64,000 nt of DNA from contig JAEWAN010000019.1 in the NCBI GenBank assembly GCA_023391625.1, positions 57,637 through 121,636 of the forward strand, in the 5' to 3' direction. Positions 53,469 to 62,751 of the stretch are shown one piece after another. The stretch comes from Bacteroidota bacterium. Lineage in GTDB: Bacteria; Bacteroidota; Bacteroidia; Bacteroidales; Paludibacteraceae. The notes under the pieces were generated by a model. It had not been told where the DNA came from. It worked only from the letters and a program-made list of their open reading frames with translations, and searched no databases. The number at the start of each line of letters is the position of its first letter. The stretch's first letter is position 1. Both the position numbers and the translations under genes were made by a program.

Positions 53469-56456
53469 ATGCATTTTTTTATAGAGGAAAACAAACTACC
53501 AAACGGACAAGGGTTAGAAAACCCAATGACATTCGGACCGGATAGAACAAATCCGACTACAAAATTTCATGTTACCACAGAATTTAAACTAAGCCAGGAA
53601 GCGAAAGCCTTTGCTTGTTTACCAGGTAAAATGATTGTACAAAAGTCTGATAGCGATGCCAACCTAGTAAATGTAATTATCAAGCCTTTAAGTAACAAAG
53701 TTTTTTTTGGTGTTTCAGTACGTTATTTTGTGTACAGGGGCATTACGTTAAGCAGCTTTTTTACCGAAAGTAATGGTACTTACACCCTGCTTCCAAAAAC
53801 AAATTCCAATAACTCGGAATTCATGAAAAGTTTTTGGGATTTTGAAACCAAAGCTAAAGAAAGCTTTCCTAACAGACCAGATCCTTCGCCATTAAATTTA
53901 GGATTCGGCAATTCCATTTTAGAAACAGATCCTTTAGGTAACCTTCTCCTTTCCGGCAACAGAAAAATAGAAGAGATATTCCTTAATAAAACGGTAGCTG
54001 ACACATGTTATGTTTCCGAAGGAACATGCATCGGCAACTTCACATCAAGCCAAAACATAGGATTTGAAATTGTAACAAACAATGCATTAAATCCAGAACT
54101 GAATTTATACTATCTAAGAAAATCATCCCATACCATTGACCTCAGCACTATAAACCAATCCAATGAATTCATAGTAAGATATACAAAAGACCAAATTTTG
54201 TCTTTTATCGATCCTCCTGCTTTCTTTGGGATGTTCTTCCGTCCTGAAATTGGGATGGGAATAAATACTGCCGTTTACGACAGTAGCGGAGTAAAACAAA
54301 AACCTGTCAACAGGACAATACCCGGGTCATTATATAGCGGAGTTATCAGTAAGTTCAATAATAAGAACCGGATTTATCTGGATATACGCAGCGAAAAAGG
54401 GCTCTCTTATAATTACTACAATACATATTCAGATGGAATCATCATCAATAACGGAGCTCCACAACCCTATGGAAACAATGGATGGCCCATCGTATTCATC
54501 AGTACAACAACAAACCTGAATGAAGAAAAAAATTATGCGTCATTCAAACTATCCACAAACGAAAACACCAAACCGGTGGTACATTTATGTTATCATGAAT
54601 TCGAAAATACAAAATTAGGAGGAAAGAATACCAATCCTGCTATTTATTTAGGTTCTAAAATAGAAACTGGAAATGAATCTTTATGGACTAAAAGTGTAAA
54701 TATTTATATTCCGCATGACCGTTCTTCCAGCAAAGTCAATAGTGCCAATTACATTAAGATTTATTATTTCATAGGTGATAAAGTAAGTGAAAGCACAAAC
54801 AGGCCATGGACAAAAACTTATTTTGACTCGGCCTTTTGCCCGATAGATTTAATCAAAGCAGAAAAAATAAACTGGGATAAAATCGGAGGATGGGAAAAAT
54901 TCGGTATTAATCCGAATCCCGTTTTCATAACAGAACCCTTAGACGAAGTCACCGGTTGCGGGAACTTTTCATATGCTGCAGAAAATGGTGTCTATAGTGA
55001 CTTAACCAGAATTTTATTTTACACCAAAGCCTTTCATAAAGCAAGTTGGACAGTATCCAATTATAAAGTATCCGGCTCCGGAAAGACGTATCAAACGACT
55101 TATTCTAAAAAACTGGACATACAAAATACTGCTTATACGGTTAATTTAATGCATAAATACGACATTATATGCAAAGAATATCATACGGCAGACGGGGACA
55201 TAAAAATAGTGGGCATCAATTATTATAAAGATGCTATTTTCAATGAAAAAGAAGACCTGATGTTATTAGGACTAAGCAAAGACGAGTTAATGACTCTTCA
55301 AGGCCTGGAAGGTCTTTCACCTTTCCACCCTCGTTATATCTTCCTTGAATCCGCCACTCAACAGCCGTTTCTTGTCACCACCGATGGATACAGATACCGT
55401 AAATACAATGTAAAACTGCAAGGATTAGACAACAATGGCAACTCCGCCAGAATTAGCAGCAACATCATTGTTTATAGCCGCGATAATGTTTGCTTCTGCT
55501 CAAGCGCTTTCACATCCTCTGAAGAAGTATCAGAAGGAACGAATGAAATAGAATATCATATCAATGAAAATGGCAACATTAAAGTAAATGACAACATTGA
55601 TTTCAGTTTAGTGCGAAAAGCCCAAATGGTAAGTTCTATTCTTGTAGAAACAGAAGCCCCTGCTTATGTTGGAGATAATAGCAACGAACAAAAAATCACA
55701 TACAAATACATTTATGCAAACGGAAATACCGCTGATATTCTACAAACAAGAATCGTCGTGGCCAATAGTATGAAAAACGGAGGTACAATAACCAGTAGAC
55801 CAATTGTAAATGGAAATCAAATAAGTTATAACGGATATACATATACCCAAACATATCAATACTACGGAACTAATGTAGATGCCCGAACTTCTTATTTCAA
55901 TGAAGAAACAAAAAACATTATTACGTTTGGAAAAAACAACAAACAAAGGCTATACAAATATTCAGGTAAAAAAGTATTCCTCGTACACCTTATCTATCCT
56001 TATACAACAAATGAAGAAGTAACTGTTGAAAAAAATAATATCCTTTTTTCTGCTACGGCACAAGTAGGCGAAAGAGGCTATAATAATTTTGACCCTAAGC
56101 TTAACTTCATTTATAAAGACACCATGCGACATTTCGGAAATCCGGACTTATGTGCCGGAGTGCTTGGTATGTTAGTCGGCATGAACAGAGCCGTAGTCAG
56201 TACAGGCATTACATTCGGTGATGCCACTGGTTATCCCAGCACAAGCCACGTCAACGGAAACGGATTCGATTTGGTTAACAGTTCTGACACACATGATATA
56301 GCCCTTGTTACAGGACTATTCAAATTCGGATTTAAAAGAGTAATAGCAGGAAAAACCAGACCCACTTTAGTTTCGGAATTGAAGAAAAGAGGCATAGACT
56401 GCATACCGCGAGCAGATCATAATGACCATGTACATTCAAATTACCACATCGAATAA
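53469..56456 (+). CDS. Large protein with C-terminal M15-like peptidase signature
   Basis: The 995-residue protein has no signal peptide. Its first 850 residues are beta-rich with no domain I recognise. The last 110 residues have STSHVNGNGFDL followed by DHNDHVHSNYH, which fits the zinc-binding pattern (SxHxxGxAxD then DHxH) of M15-type peptidoglycan peptidases. HFGNPDLCAGVLGMLVGMNRAVVSTGITFGDATGYPSTSH leads into it. It may cut cell-wall peptides, as a phage-tail lysin or effector would. It starts the cluster, 90 bases before the 2046-residue gene. Non-peptidase roles remain possible. Confidence 0.65.
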   Translation: MHFFIEENKLPNGQGLENPMTFGPDRTNPTTKFHVTTEFKLSQEAKAFACLPGKMIVQKSDSDANLVNVIIKPLSNKVFFGVSVRYFVYRGITLSSFFTESNGTYTLLPKTNSNNSEFMKSFWDFETKAKESFPNRPDPSPLNLGFGNSILETDPLGNLLLSGNRKIEEIFLNKTVADTCYVSEGTCIGNFTSSQNIGFEIVTNNALNPELNLYYLRKSSHTIDLSTINQSNEFIVRYTKDQILSFIDPPAFFGMFFRPEIGMGINTAVYDSSGVKQKPVNRTIPGSLYSGVISKFNNKNRIYLDIRSEKGLSYNYYNTYSDGIIINNGAPQPYGNNGWPIVFISTTTNLNEEKNYASFKLSTNENTKPVVHLCYHEFENTKLGGKNTNPAIYLGSKIETGNESLWTKSVNIYIPHDRSSSKVNSANYIKIYYFIGDKVSESTNRPWTKTYFDSAFCPIDLIKAEKINWDKIGGWEKFGINPNPVFITEPLDEVTGCGNFSYAAENGVYSDLTRILFYTKAFHKASWTVSNYKVSGSGKTYQTTYSKKLDIQNTAYTVNLMHKYDIICKEYHTADGDIKIVGINYYKDAIFNEKEDLMLLGLSKDELMTLQGLEGLSPFHPRYIFLESATQQPFLVTTDGYRYRKYNVKLQGLDNNGNSARISSNIIVYSRDNVCFCSSAFTSSEEVSEGTNEIEYHINENGNIKVNDNIDFSLVRKAQMVSSILVETEAPAYVGDNSNEQKITYKYIYANGNTADILQTRIVVANSMKNGGTITSRPIVNGNQISYNGYTYTQTYQYYGTNVDARTSYFNEETKNIITFGKNNKQRLYKYSGKKVFLVHLIYPYTTNEEVTVEKNNILFSATAQVGERGYNNFDPKLNFIYKDTMRHFGNPDLCAGVLGMLVGMNRAVVSTGITFGDATGYPSTSHVNGNGFDLVNSSDTHDIALVTGLFKFGFKRVIAGKTRPTLVSELKKRGIDCIPRADHNDHVHSNYHIE

Positions 56457-56546
56457 TAGGAATATAATATTCCACTTTATTTCTACTTAACCCAAGTACC
56501 TAAAAAGCACAAAAAGCTAAAAATCAAGAATTAAAAACAAACAATT

Positions 56547-59500
56547 ATGGAAGAAAACTTAATTCCCCTTAATCAACTGATAGCAACATCAGATATTCCG
56601 CCCATACTCTCTACAATCAATGAAAGTTTAGAGGATCTAATGGCCGGACTATATGTTGCAGACTATCAGTCAGGGCTATCAGACATGCAAGAAGGCACGC
56701 TGTACAGCCTGAAATTAATCTACGCCAAACGGTTAGGATTTGATTTATTTGGAAGCGGTATGACATTGTCGTTAAATCCGCCAAGAGCAAATTCAGAATC
56801 TTCAGCTACTGGCATCACTGAATTCCCTGTATTTTTTTCTTTCTCAAAAGGAATACTAAAATACCTGCCTAAGTTCGACAACGATAGCTTTGATTATAGT
56901 CCGAAATCTTTTTTCAATTTATTGACAGATATCACAGGCCTTTCCTCAGGAGACTTGTTAAGAAGCTTAATTTCTCTCTTCCCTTTGGAGGAAGACATGC
57001 ATGTCTACCCAACGGAAAGCAACGGATTACAAGGCATAGAGGTTTTTGTCAGGGACTTTAACCAGAAACATAATCCGACAACACCTATTACCATAAATTC
57101 ACTTGAAACCGGTAATCCGATAGAGGATATCCTCGAACAGATGCAAAGCAATGGTAATTCATTTGACATTTTTGATATTATTTTCAGTGATTACATTTTC
57201 ACATCAGACCTAAAAGAATCCTTGGCTAACATAGAAAATTTGTTTAAAGAAGCGGTTAGAAATTTTGATCTCGAAAGTTTAAAAGACATCTTTATCCCTT
57301 CAATATACGTATCAATTCAAGACATCAGGTTAGCTCTGGAATTTCCCCGTAACTGGTTAATCCCATTAGATGCCAACGGGAATATCATTGAAAATGAAAA
57401 TGTTAAATCACAGCTTACTTTCAATGTCGGAGCTCTCCATTTCTCTTCCAAAACCGGATTTGATTTTGATAAAGCACTGGATTTCTCTTTCCAGAAATCA
57501 CAAATCGGGAATACCGGATTTACCATTGCCTTTAACGACCTGAAATTAGATTTAAGTAAAGACCGCAATATCCCCGAAGCAACAGCAGCCGGATATGACA
57601 ATGACTTTGTCGGTGTATACGTAGGAAATGCGGAAATAGGATTACCCAAAAGCTGGTTTCCTAACGCACAAATTTCACTGAAAGGAAAAGAGATGCTAAT
57701 AGGAACCGGAGGTTTTTCCGGAAACGTATCCCTTGAAGCCAATAATTTCGAGACAGAACTTGGCGACAGCGGATTCAAAGTCAAATTTAATAAATTCGGC
57801 ATTACATTCCGCAAGAATGCAATTGTAGGTTCGGAGATTGAAGGTTCTATGACCATACCCGGATTTAAGGACAAATCCAACCCAGATAAAGAAATCACGG
57901 TAGCCATCAAAGGACATATCACGGAAAACGGCGATTTCAGCCTGACCGCATCTGTGCCTAACGGCTTGGAAGCTACTTTATTCAACAAACTGAACTTTAC
58001 TTTTAAAGGCCTGTCACTAGGACGCGAAACATTCATTAAAATTGAGAATGATGTAGAAACAGAACAAAGCAAATTCTACCTGGGTGTTTCCTGTGAAATC
58101 GGATTCGTACCGGGCAGCACGATGGACAAAATTATGGAAGGGCAAACCTTCCAGTTGGACGACCTGCGCATATACAGCGACGGATCATTTGAACTGCGCG
58201 GAGGAAGTGTGCCATTACCTAAGGCCATCAGCCTGAAAGTAGGCCCGGTAGAACTGAATGTCACCAACATAGAATTCGGTTCATACCAGGGTAAAGACGA
58301 TAAGAACCCGGCGGAAACCGAAACCAAGAAATACAAATACATCGGGTTCGATGCACAGGTAGCAGCAGGATCTATGGGATTTGACGTACGGGGCAACGGT
58401 ATTAAATACTGTTTCTGCGAAACGGACGATTATTTCCAGATACAAACCCTGGCTATCGACCTGATTATCCCCGGAACGGCAAGCAAGGAAACCGCCATGG
58501 CGCTGATTAAAGGTGCGCTGTCCATGCCCGATCCTAAAAATGACCAGAGTTCCAAAGTATATAAAGGAGAAATCTCCATGACACTCCCTAAACTGAACTT
58601 CGGAGTACACGCCCGCATGACCCTGGAACCAGACTATCCGGCATTTATTGTGGAAGTGGGAGTAGACCTTCCAGCGCCGATACCTATCGGGCCGGTCGGA
58701 ATTTTCGGGTTCAACGGATTATTCGGACTCCGTTACGTGCCTCACAAAGCCAATCCGGAAGAAACCTGGTACGATTATTATAAAAAATCGCCAGTCGGCA
58801 TTAATCAGGATAAATTCGCAGGTCCGGGACAGACCGGACGCACGGATAAACCCGTGGCGTTAGGAGCCGGAGCCGTTATCGGCACCAGTGCAGACTCCGG
58901 TAAAATCATATCCGCACGGGTCATGCTGCTACTCACCATTCCTGATATGTTTATGATTGAAGGAAAAGCCCGCATACTAAGCAGCACAAAAATGACTACC
59001 AACCCCAATGATGACGATCCTCCATTCTTCGCCATGCTGATTTGGGCTACAGATTCCATTGAGATGGGAGTCGGAGTGAATCTGAAATTACCGGAAAAAG
59101 GCAGCTGGCAAATATTGACGGTAGATGCAGAAATACATGCCTATTTCCCAAGAAAGAACGGAAAAGGATGGTATATCAATGCCGGAACAAAAGAAAAACC
59201 AATTACAGCCACCCTGTTCCCGGGCGTGATAGACCTGCGGGGAGCCGCTTACCTTATGTTATCGGCCAAAGGAATAGAAGCCGGAGCACGGGTAGATTTC
59301 AATTTCGACAAAAGTTTCTTCGGTATCAAAGTAAGAATTTACGCCTATGCCGAATTAACCGGAAAAATCAGTTTTGAACGTCCGCAGATAGGAGGTTCCC
59401 TAAGTCTCGGCGGCGGAATAGAAGTAAACGTATGGAAAATCATCTACGTCGGCTTCGGATTAGACACCTCACTAAGCGTAGAAGTGCCCAAACCGTTCCT

Positions 59501-62500
59501 TGTTGGTGCAAGTCTTCGTGTACACGGTCAGTTGAAACTGATTTGTTTCAAAATAGGATTTGACATCACGGTAGACATCAAATGGGAAAAGGACAAAGAA
59601 TTAATCAAAGACCCTATAGCCCCAATTCCGGTAGAAGAAGCCAGTCAGTACGTAAAAGGCGTCCATATGCTTACCAATGAAGCCTATGAGTTGAAAGAGC
59701 TGAGCGGCGCACCGGCAACCGGAGACCTTGTGTTACCCGTTATTCCGGTAGACACATACATTGATATAAAAAGTACCAAAGGACTCCGCACGCAACCCTT
59801 AGCAGGCGAAGCCGCTATACCGGCCGATGCCAGCGACGTAAAATACCAGTTAGGCAACCTCACCGGAGGTGGCGATACAAACTGGTGGGAAAACATTCCG
59901 CCAGAAGGCAAACGCCAGGTAAAACACGAATATTCTCTGGAATACCTGGAAATCAAAGCATATAAGGAAGCCGATTCCACTACTCCGGGACAATGGATCG
60001 ATTATCACCCGTTTAAAATATTCCTTCCTCTTTTGGACGATGACAAAAAACCGGCAGAAGACAATCTGGTAGTAGGATACTGGCAACGTGCAAGCGATCA
60101 GAACGACACTATCCGTTTATTAGGAGACACTCCGTTTAGTTTTACCGACAGCATCCCGGCTAAAAACTTCATAGCAGAACAGCAAGGCATCACCGCTTCT
60201 TACCTATTCTGCCAGCAACCGGCATTAAAAGCCCGTGTAGTACACGTGGAAGACAGGCCGGTAGGAATGAAGTTATACAATTCCGATGCAAGTCCGCATT
60301 ATATAAAAGGAATCCTGCTAAGCATTCCGGAAAGCAATAAGAACCAGAACATACACAGCACGGAAAGAAACCCGGTAAATACCCTGCAGGTAGTACAAAC
60401 CAGCAATGTATTTAAGAAAGAAAGGTCTTTACAATTCTCCAGTTTCAACAAACTGCAAATAGACTTTGTGTCTGATACGGTAGAAGCAGAACTGAAATTA
60501 AGCACCTATTCACGTAACGTGAAAATCTATTTCCAGGAAGGCATTGCCGTATCCGGAAAGTCATACCTGCAATATGCCAACGTCAGCGTTTTGGAACTAT
60601 CGTCAGCACAACTGAAAGATGTTGTCAGCTATAAAAACGCCAAACGCCCTATACGCCGTATCATCATTGAACCTATGGCGCCAAACATCACTGCAATCAA
60701 CCGGTTAAAAACCCTGATTTCACGCTTGTACGCAGAAACCTACGCTTCCTCCGGAAGAAATGCCCAGGTGGTTATCCCACGCCGGGTAATACGGTTCAGC
60801 GGATACATGGATGAATTGAGGAGATTAATGACCGCAAGCAGCGAATATACCGATGTTTCCTGCCAAAACAGCGAACGATGCAACCTGTTCAAAGAACTGG
60901 TCACGGTTTATCCGTCGGAAACAAACCGCATAACCCAGTTGCACCGCACGCGGGTGAACAATTTCATCAATAAGATACAGAACAGCAGCATAGAAGGACT
61001 GAGTGACATACTGGGAGAACATTACACAAACTATGTCCGTGAAACAAGCTACTTCAACAGTACGTCAAACGACCAGCCTCTGGCACTAAGCACATACAAA
61101 AACATCAACGAAATTGCTTACCAGATCATGCAGGTTCTGTACGAATGGGGCAACTGCGGTGTCGACCTGAACAACGATCCTTCCTGGATAGCCACTTATT
61201 TCCATGAAATGAAATACATATCAGAAGAAATACAGAAATACAATGACAGTATTCCAAGTCAGGAAAGCATACAGGGACAGCAAAAGCAGTTACAGGAAAC
61301 AATCCAATACATGGGACAGGTAATATGGCGTCCAAACACCAAATATTACATCCATTTCACTCTGCAGGACCGCGTAAACGGTAATGCCGACGGAGGTAAG
61401 TTTAATTATTACTACGGATTCCAGACAGCCGACACCCTCGGGTATATAGAAAAGGACAACGCGGCTACCGGTGGAAACGCACTGACTCAGGAACGGGCGG
61501 AAAACCTGAATAAGCTGGACCAGTACATTGACTACATACGGTCATACCCTAATGCCGATGGCGACCTGGTACTGGCTAAACCGTCGTTCTACGGCGAGCA
61601 GGAATGTACCCTGGACTTATTCTTTACCAAGCCATACACCGACCGCATGCTGGCAGACTGGCCGGACTATCCGGAAGACAGCAAATTGCTGAAAGGACCG
61701 AAGTTCGCTATGAACATTAAAATAAAAGACCCGGTAAGCGATGTGAACATAAAATATCCGTTGGATGAAAACAGTATCAACGACACCGTACCTGTATGCC
61801 AGTGCGGATTCATGCCGGACTACCATTCACGTATCACGGCTGCGTATGACCTGTTAAACAGCATGTCGCAAAATCCGGATGTATCCTGCGACCTTAACCT
61901 GGGATCGCCCATTCATCAACGGAGTTCCAAATTCCGGTCTATTCCTTTTAATCTGAAACCTCAGAAGCTTTACACGGCCTTGTTTTACAACGCCAGAGGA
62001 GAAAGGACTTCTGCTCTTAACGAGGAGACCGATAACAAGGAAGTGCACCGCTATACATTCCAGACTTCACGTTACATGAATTTCAGAAAACAGGTAGAAA
62101 GTTACATACTGAAAGACGATAAAGGAAACACCAAAAACGCGGTTTTCGACCTAAGCATACCTGTAAGCGACAGTACCCGGATAAACAAAGCGCTGGCTAT
62201 CGCTTCCAAGTCCGACGAAGACACAGGCAGCGAATTAAGTTCACGCTATCCGCATCCGTTTGACCGGATTGTAGAAGGACTGTTCAACATTCCTCCTATG
62301 GAAGCAGCCGCAGGCACTGAATTTAACTTGATAAAAAATACTGCTGACGGAAACAAAATCATCGGAGTATTGATCCGCAACCCGGAACCGTTTAACAACC
62401 CACGCACGCCACAGGCCAACCTGGATCAAACGCTGGTTGTTAAAAACGACCCGAATAATAACTATAAAATAATCCACTCCAAGGACGACTCACAAATCCT

Positions 62501-62687
62501 GATCATGTCCAAAAAAGGAGATATGAAGTCCGGTCTGTCCGGCGGAAACTTACAGTTAGTATTCAAATACATAGGCTGGGAAGACGGTGAATTGCAAGGC
62601 GCAAACCCGGACAAAGGAAACCTGGAATTTGCAGCCGGAAGTTATGTTACCAAATCAGAAGTACCTGTAAACATTACATTAAACTAA
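56547..62687 (+). CDS. Giant beta-rich protein of unknown function (2046 residues)
   Basis: The protein has no signal peptide or membrane helix. Residues about 300-1080 consist of repeating amphipathic beta-strand units (FTIAFNDLKLDLS, AEIGLPKSWFPNAQISLKG, GPVELNVTNIEFGSYQ), with a glycine-rich centre PIPIGPVGIFGFNGLFGLRY near 712-730. This resembles my memory of DUF6603-type giant proteins, but I am unsure. Residues about 1090-2046 are mixed helix and strand without a recognised domain. GC rises sharply inside the gene: 18 of 60 at 57181, 34 of 60 at 61441. It lies between a peptidase-like and a tail-fibre-like gene. A structural or scaffold role is inference. Confidence 0.7.
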   Translation: MEENLIPLNQLIATSDIPPILSTINESLEDLMAGLYVADYQSGLSDMQEGTLYSLKLIYAKRLGFDLFGSGMTLSLNPPRANSESSATGITEFPVFFSFSKGILKYLPKFDNDSFDYSPKSFFNLLTDITGLSSGDLLRSLISLFPLEEDMHVYPTESNGLQGIEVFVRDFNQKHNPTTPITINSLETGNPIEDILEQMQSNGNSFDIFDIIFSDYIFTSDLKESLANIENLFKEAVRNFDLESLKDIFIPSIYVSIQDIRLALEFPRNWLIPLDANGNIIENENVKSQLTFNVGALHFSSKTGFDFDKALDFSFQKSQIGNTGFTIAFNDLKLDLSKDRNIPEATAAGYDNDFVGVYVGNAEIGLPKSWFPNAQISLKGKEMLIGTGGFSGNVSLEANNFETELGDSGFKVKFNKFGITFRKNAIVGSEIEGSMTIPGFKDKSNPDKEITVAIKGHITENGDFSLTASVPNGLEATLFNKLNFTFKGLSLGRETFIKIENDVETEQSKFYLGVSCEIGFVPGSTMDKIMEGQTFQLDDLRIYSDGSFELRGGSVPLPKAISLKVGPVELNVTNIEFGSYQGKDDKNPAETETKKYKYIGFDAQVAAGSMGFDVRGNGIKYCFCETDDYFQIQTLAIDLIIPGTASKETAMALIKGALSMPDPKNDQSSKVYKGEISMTLPKLNFGVHARMTLEPDYPAFIVEVGVDLPAPIPIGPVGIFGFNGLFGLRYVPHKANPEETWYDYYKKSPVGINQDKFAGPGQTGRTDKPVALGAGAVIGTSADSGKIISARVMLLLTIPDMFMIEGKARILSSTKMTTNPNDDDPPFFAMLIWATDSIEMGVGVNLKLPEKGSWQILTVDAEIHAYFPRKNGKGWYINAGTKEKPITATLFPGVIDLRGAAYLMLSAKGIEAGARVDFNFDKSFFGIKVRIYAYAELTGKISFERPQIGGSLSLGGGIEVNVWKIIYVGFGLDTSLSVEVPKPFLVGASLRVHGQLKLICFKIGFDITVDIKWEKDKELIKDPIAPIPVEEASQYVKGVHMLTNEAYELKELSGAPATGDLVLPVIPVDTYIDIKSTKGLRTQPLAGEAAIPADASDVKYQLGNLTGGGDTNWWENIPPEGKRQVKHEYSLEYLEIKAYKEADSTTPGQWIDYHPFKIFLPLLDDDKKPAEDNLVVGYWQRASDQNDTIRLLGDTPFSFTDSIPAKNFIAEQQGITASYLFCQQPALKARVVHVEDRPVGMKLYNSDASPHYIKGILLSIPESNKNQNIHSTERNPVNTLQVVQTSNVFKKERSLQFSSFNKLQIDFVSDTVEAELKLSTYSRNVKIYFQEGIAVSGKSYLQYANVSVLELSSAQLKDVVSYKNAKRPIRRIIIEPMAPNITAINRLKTLISRLYAETYASSGRNAQVVIPRRVIRFSGYMDELRRLMTASSEYTDVSCQNSERCNLFKELVTVYPSETNRITQLHRTRVNNFINKIQNSSIEGLSDILGEHYTNYVRETSYFNSTSNDQPLALSTYKNINEIAYQIMQVLYEWGNCGVDLNNDPSWIATYFHEMKYISEEIQKYNDSIPSQESIQGQQKQLQETIQYMGQVIWRPNTKYYIHFTLQDRVNGNADGGKFNYYYGFQTADTLGYIEKDNAATGGNALTQERAENLNKLDQYIDYIRSYPNADGDLVLAKPSFYGEQECTLDLFFTKPYTDRMLADWPDYPEDSKLLKGPKFAMNIKIKDPVSDVNIKYPLDENSINDTVPVCQCGFMPDYHSRITAAYDLLNSMSQNPDVSCDLNLGSPIHQRSSKFRSIPFNLKPQKLYTALFYNARGERTSALNEETDNKEVHRYTFQTSRYMNFRKQVESYILKDDKGNTKNAVFDLSIPVSDSTRINKALAIASKSDEDTGSELSSRYPHPFDRIVEGLFNIPPMEAAAGTEFNLIKNTADGNKIIGVLIRNPEPFNNPRTPQANLDQTLVVKNDPNNNYKIIHSKDDSQILIMSKKGDMKSGLSGGNLQLVFKYIGWEDGELQGANPDKGNLEFAAGSYVTKSEVPVNITLN

Positions 62688-62751
62688 AATTAAAATCAAT
62701 TCATTTACAAACTATTACCGGAAATTCCGGTAACTAAAAAACAAAACAATT

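Noticed and set aside
57317..58072. A 251-codon - strand frame opposite the giant gene.
   Set aside because: It is the antisense shadow of a gene with clear protein character, with no start context of its own.
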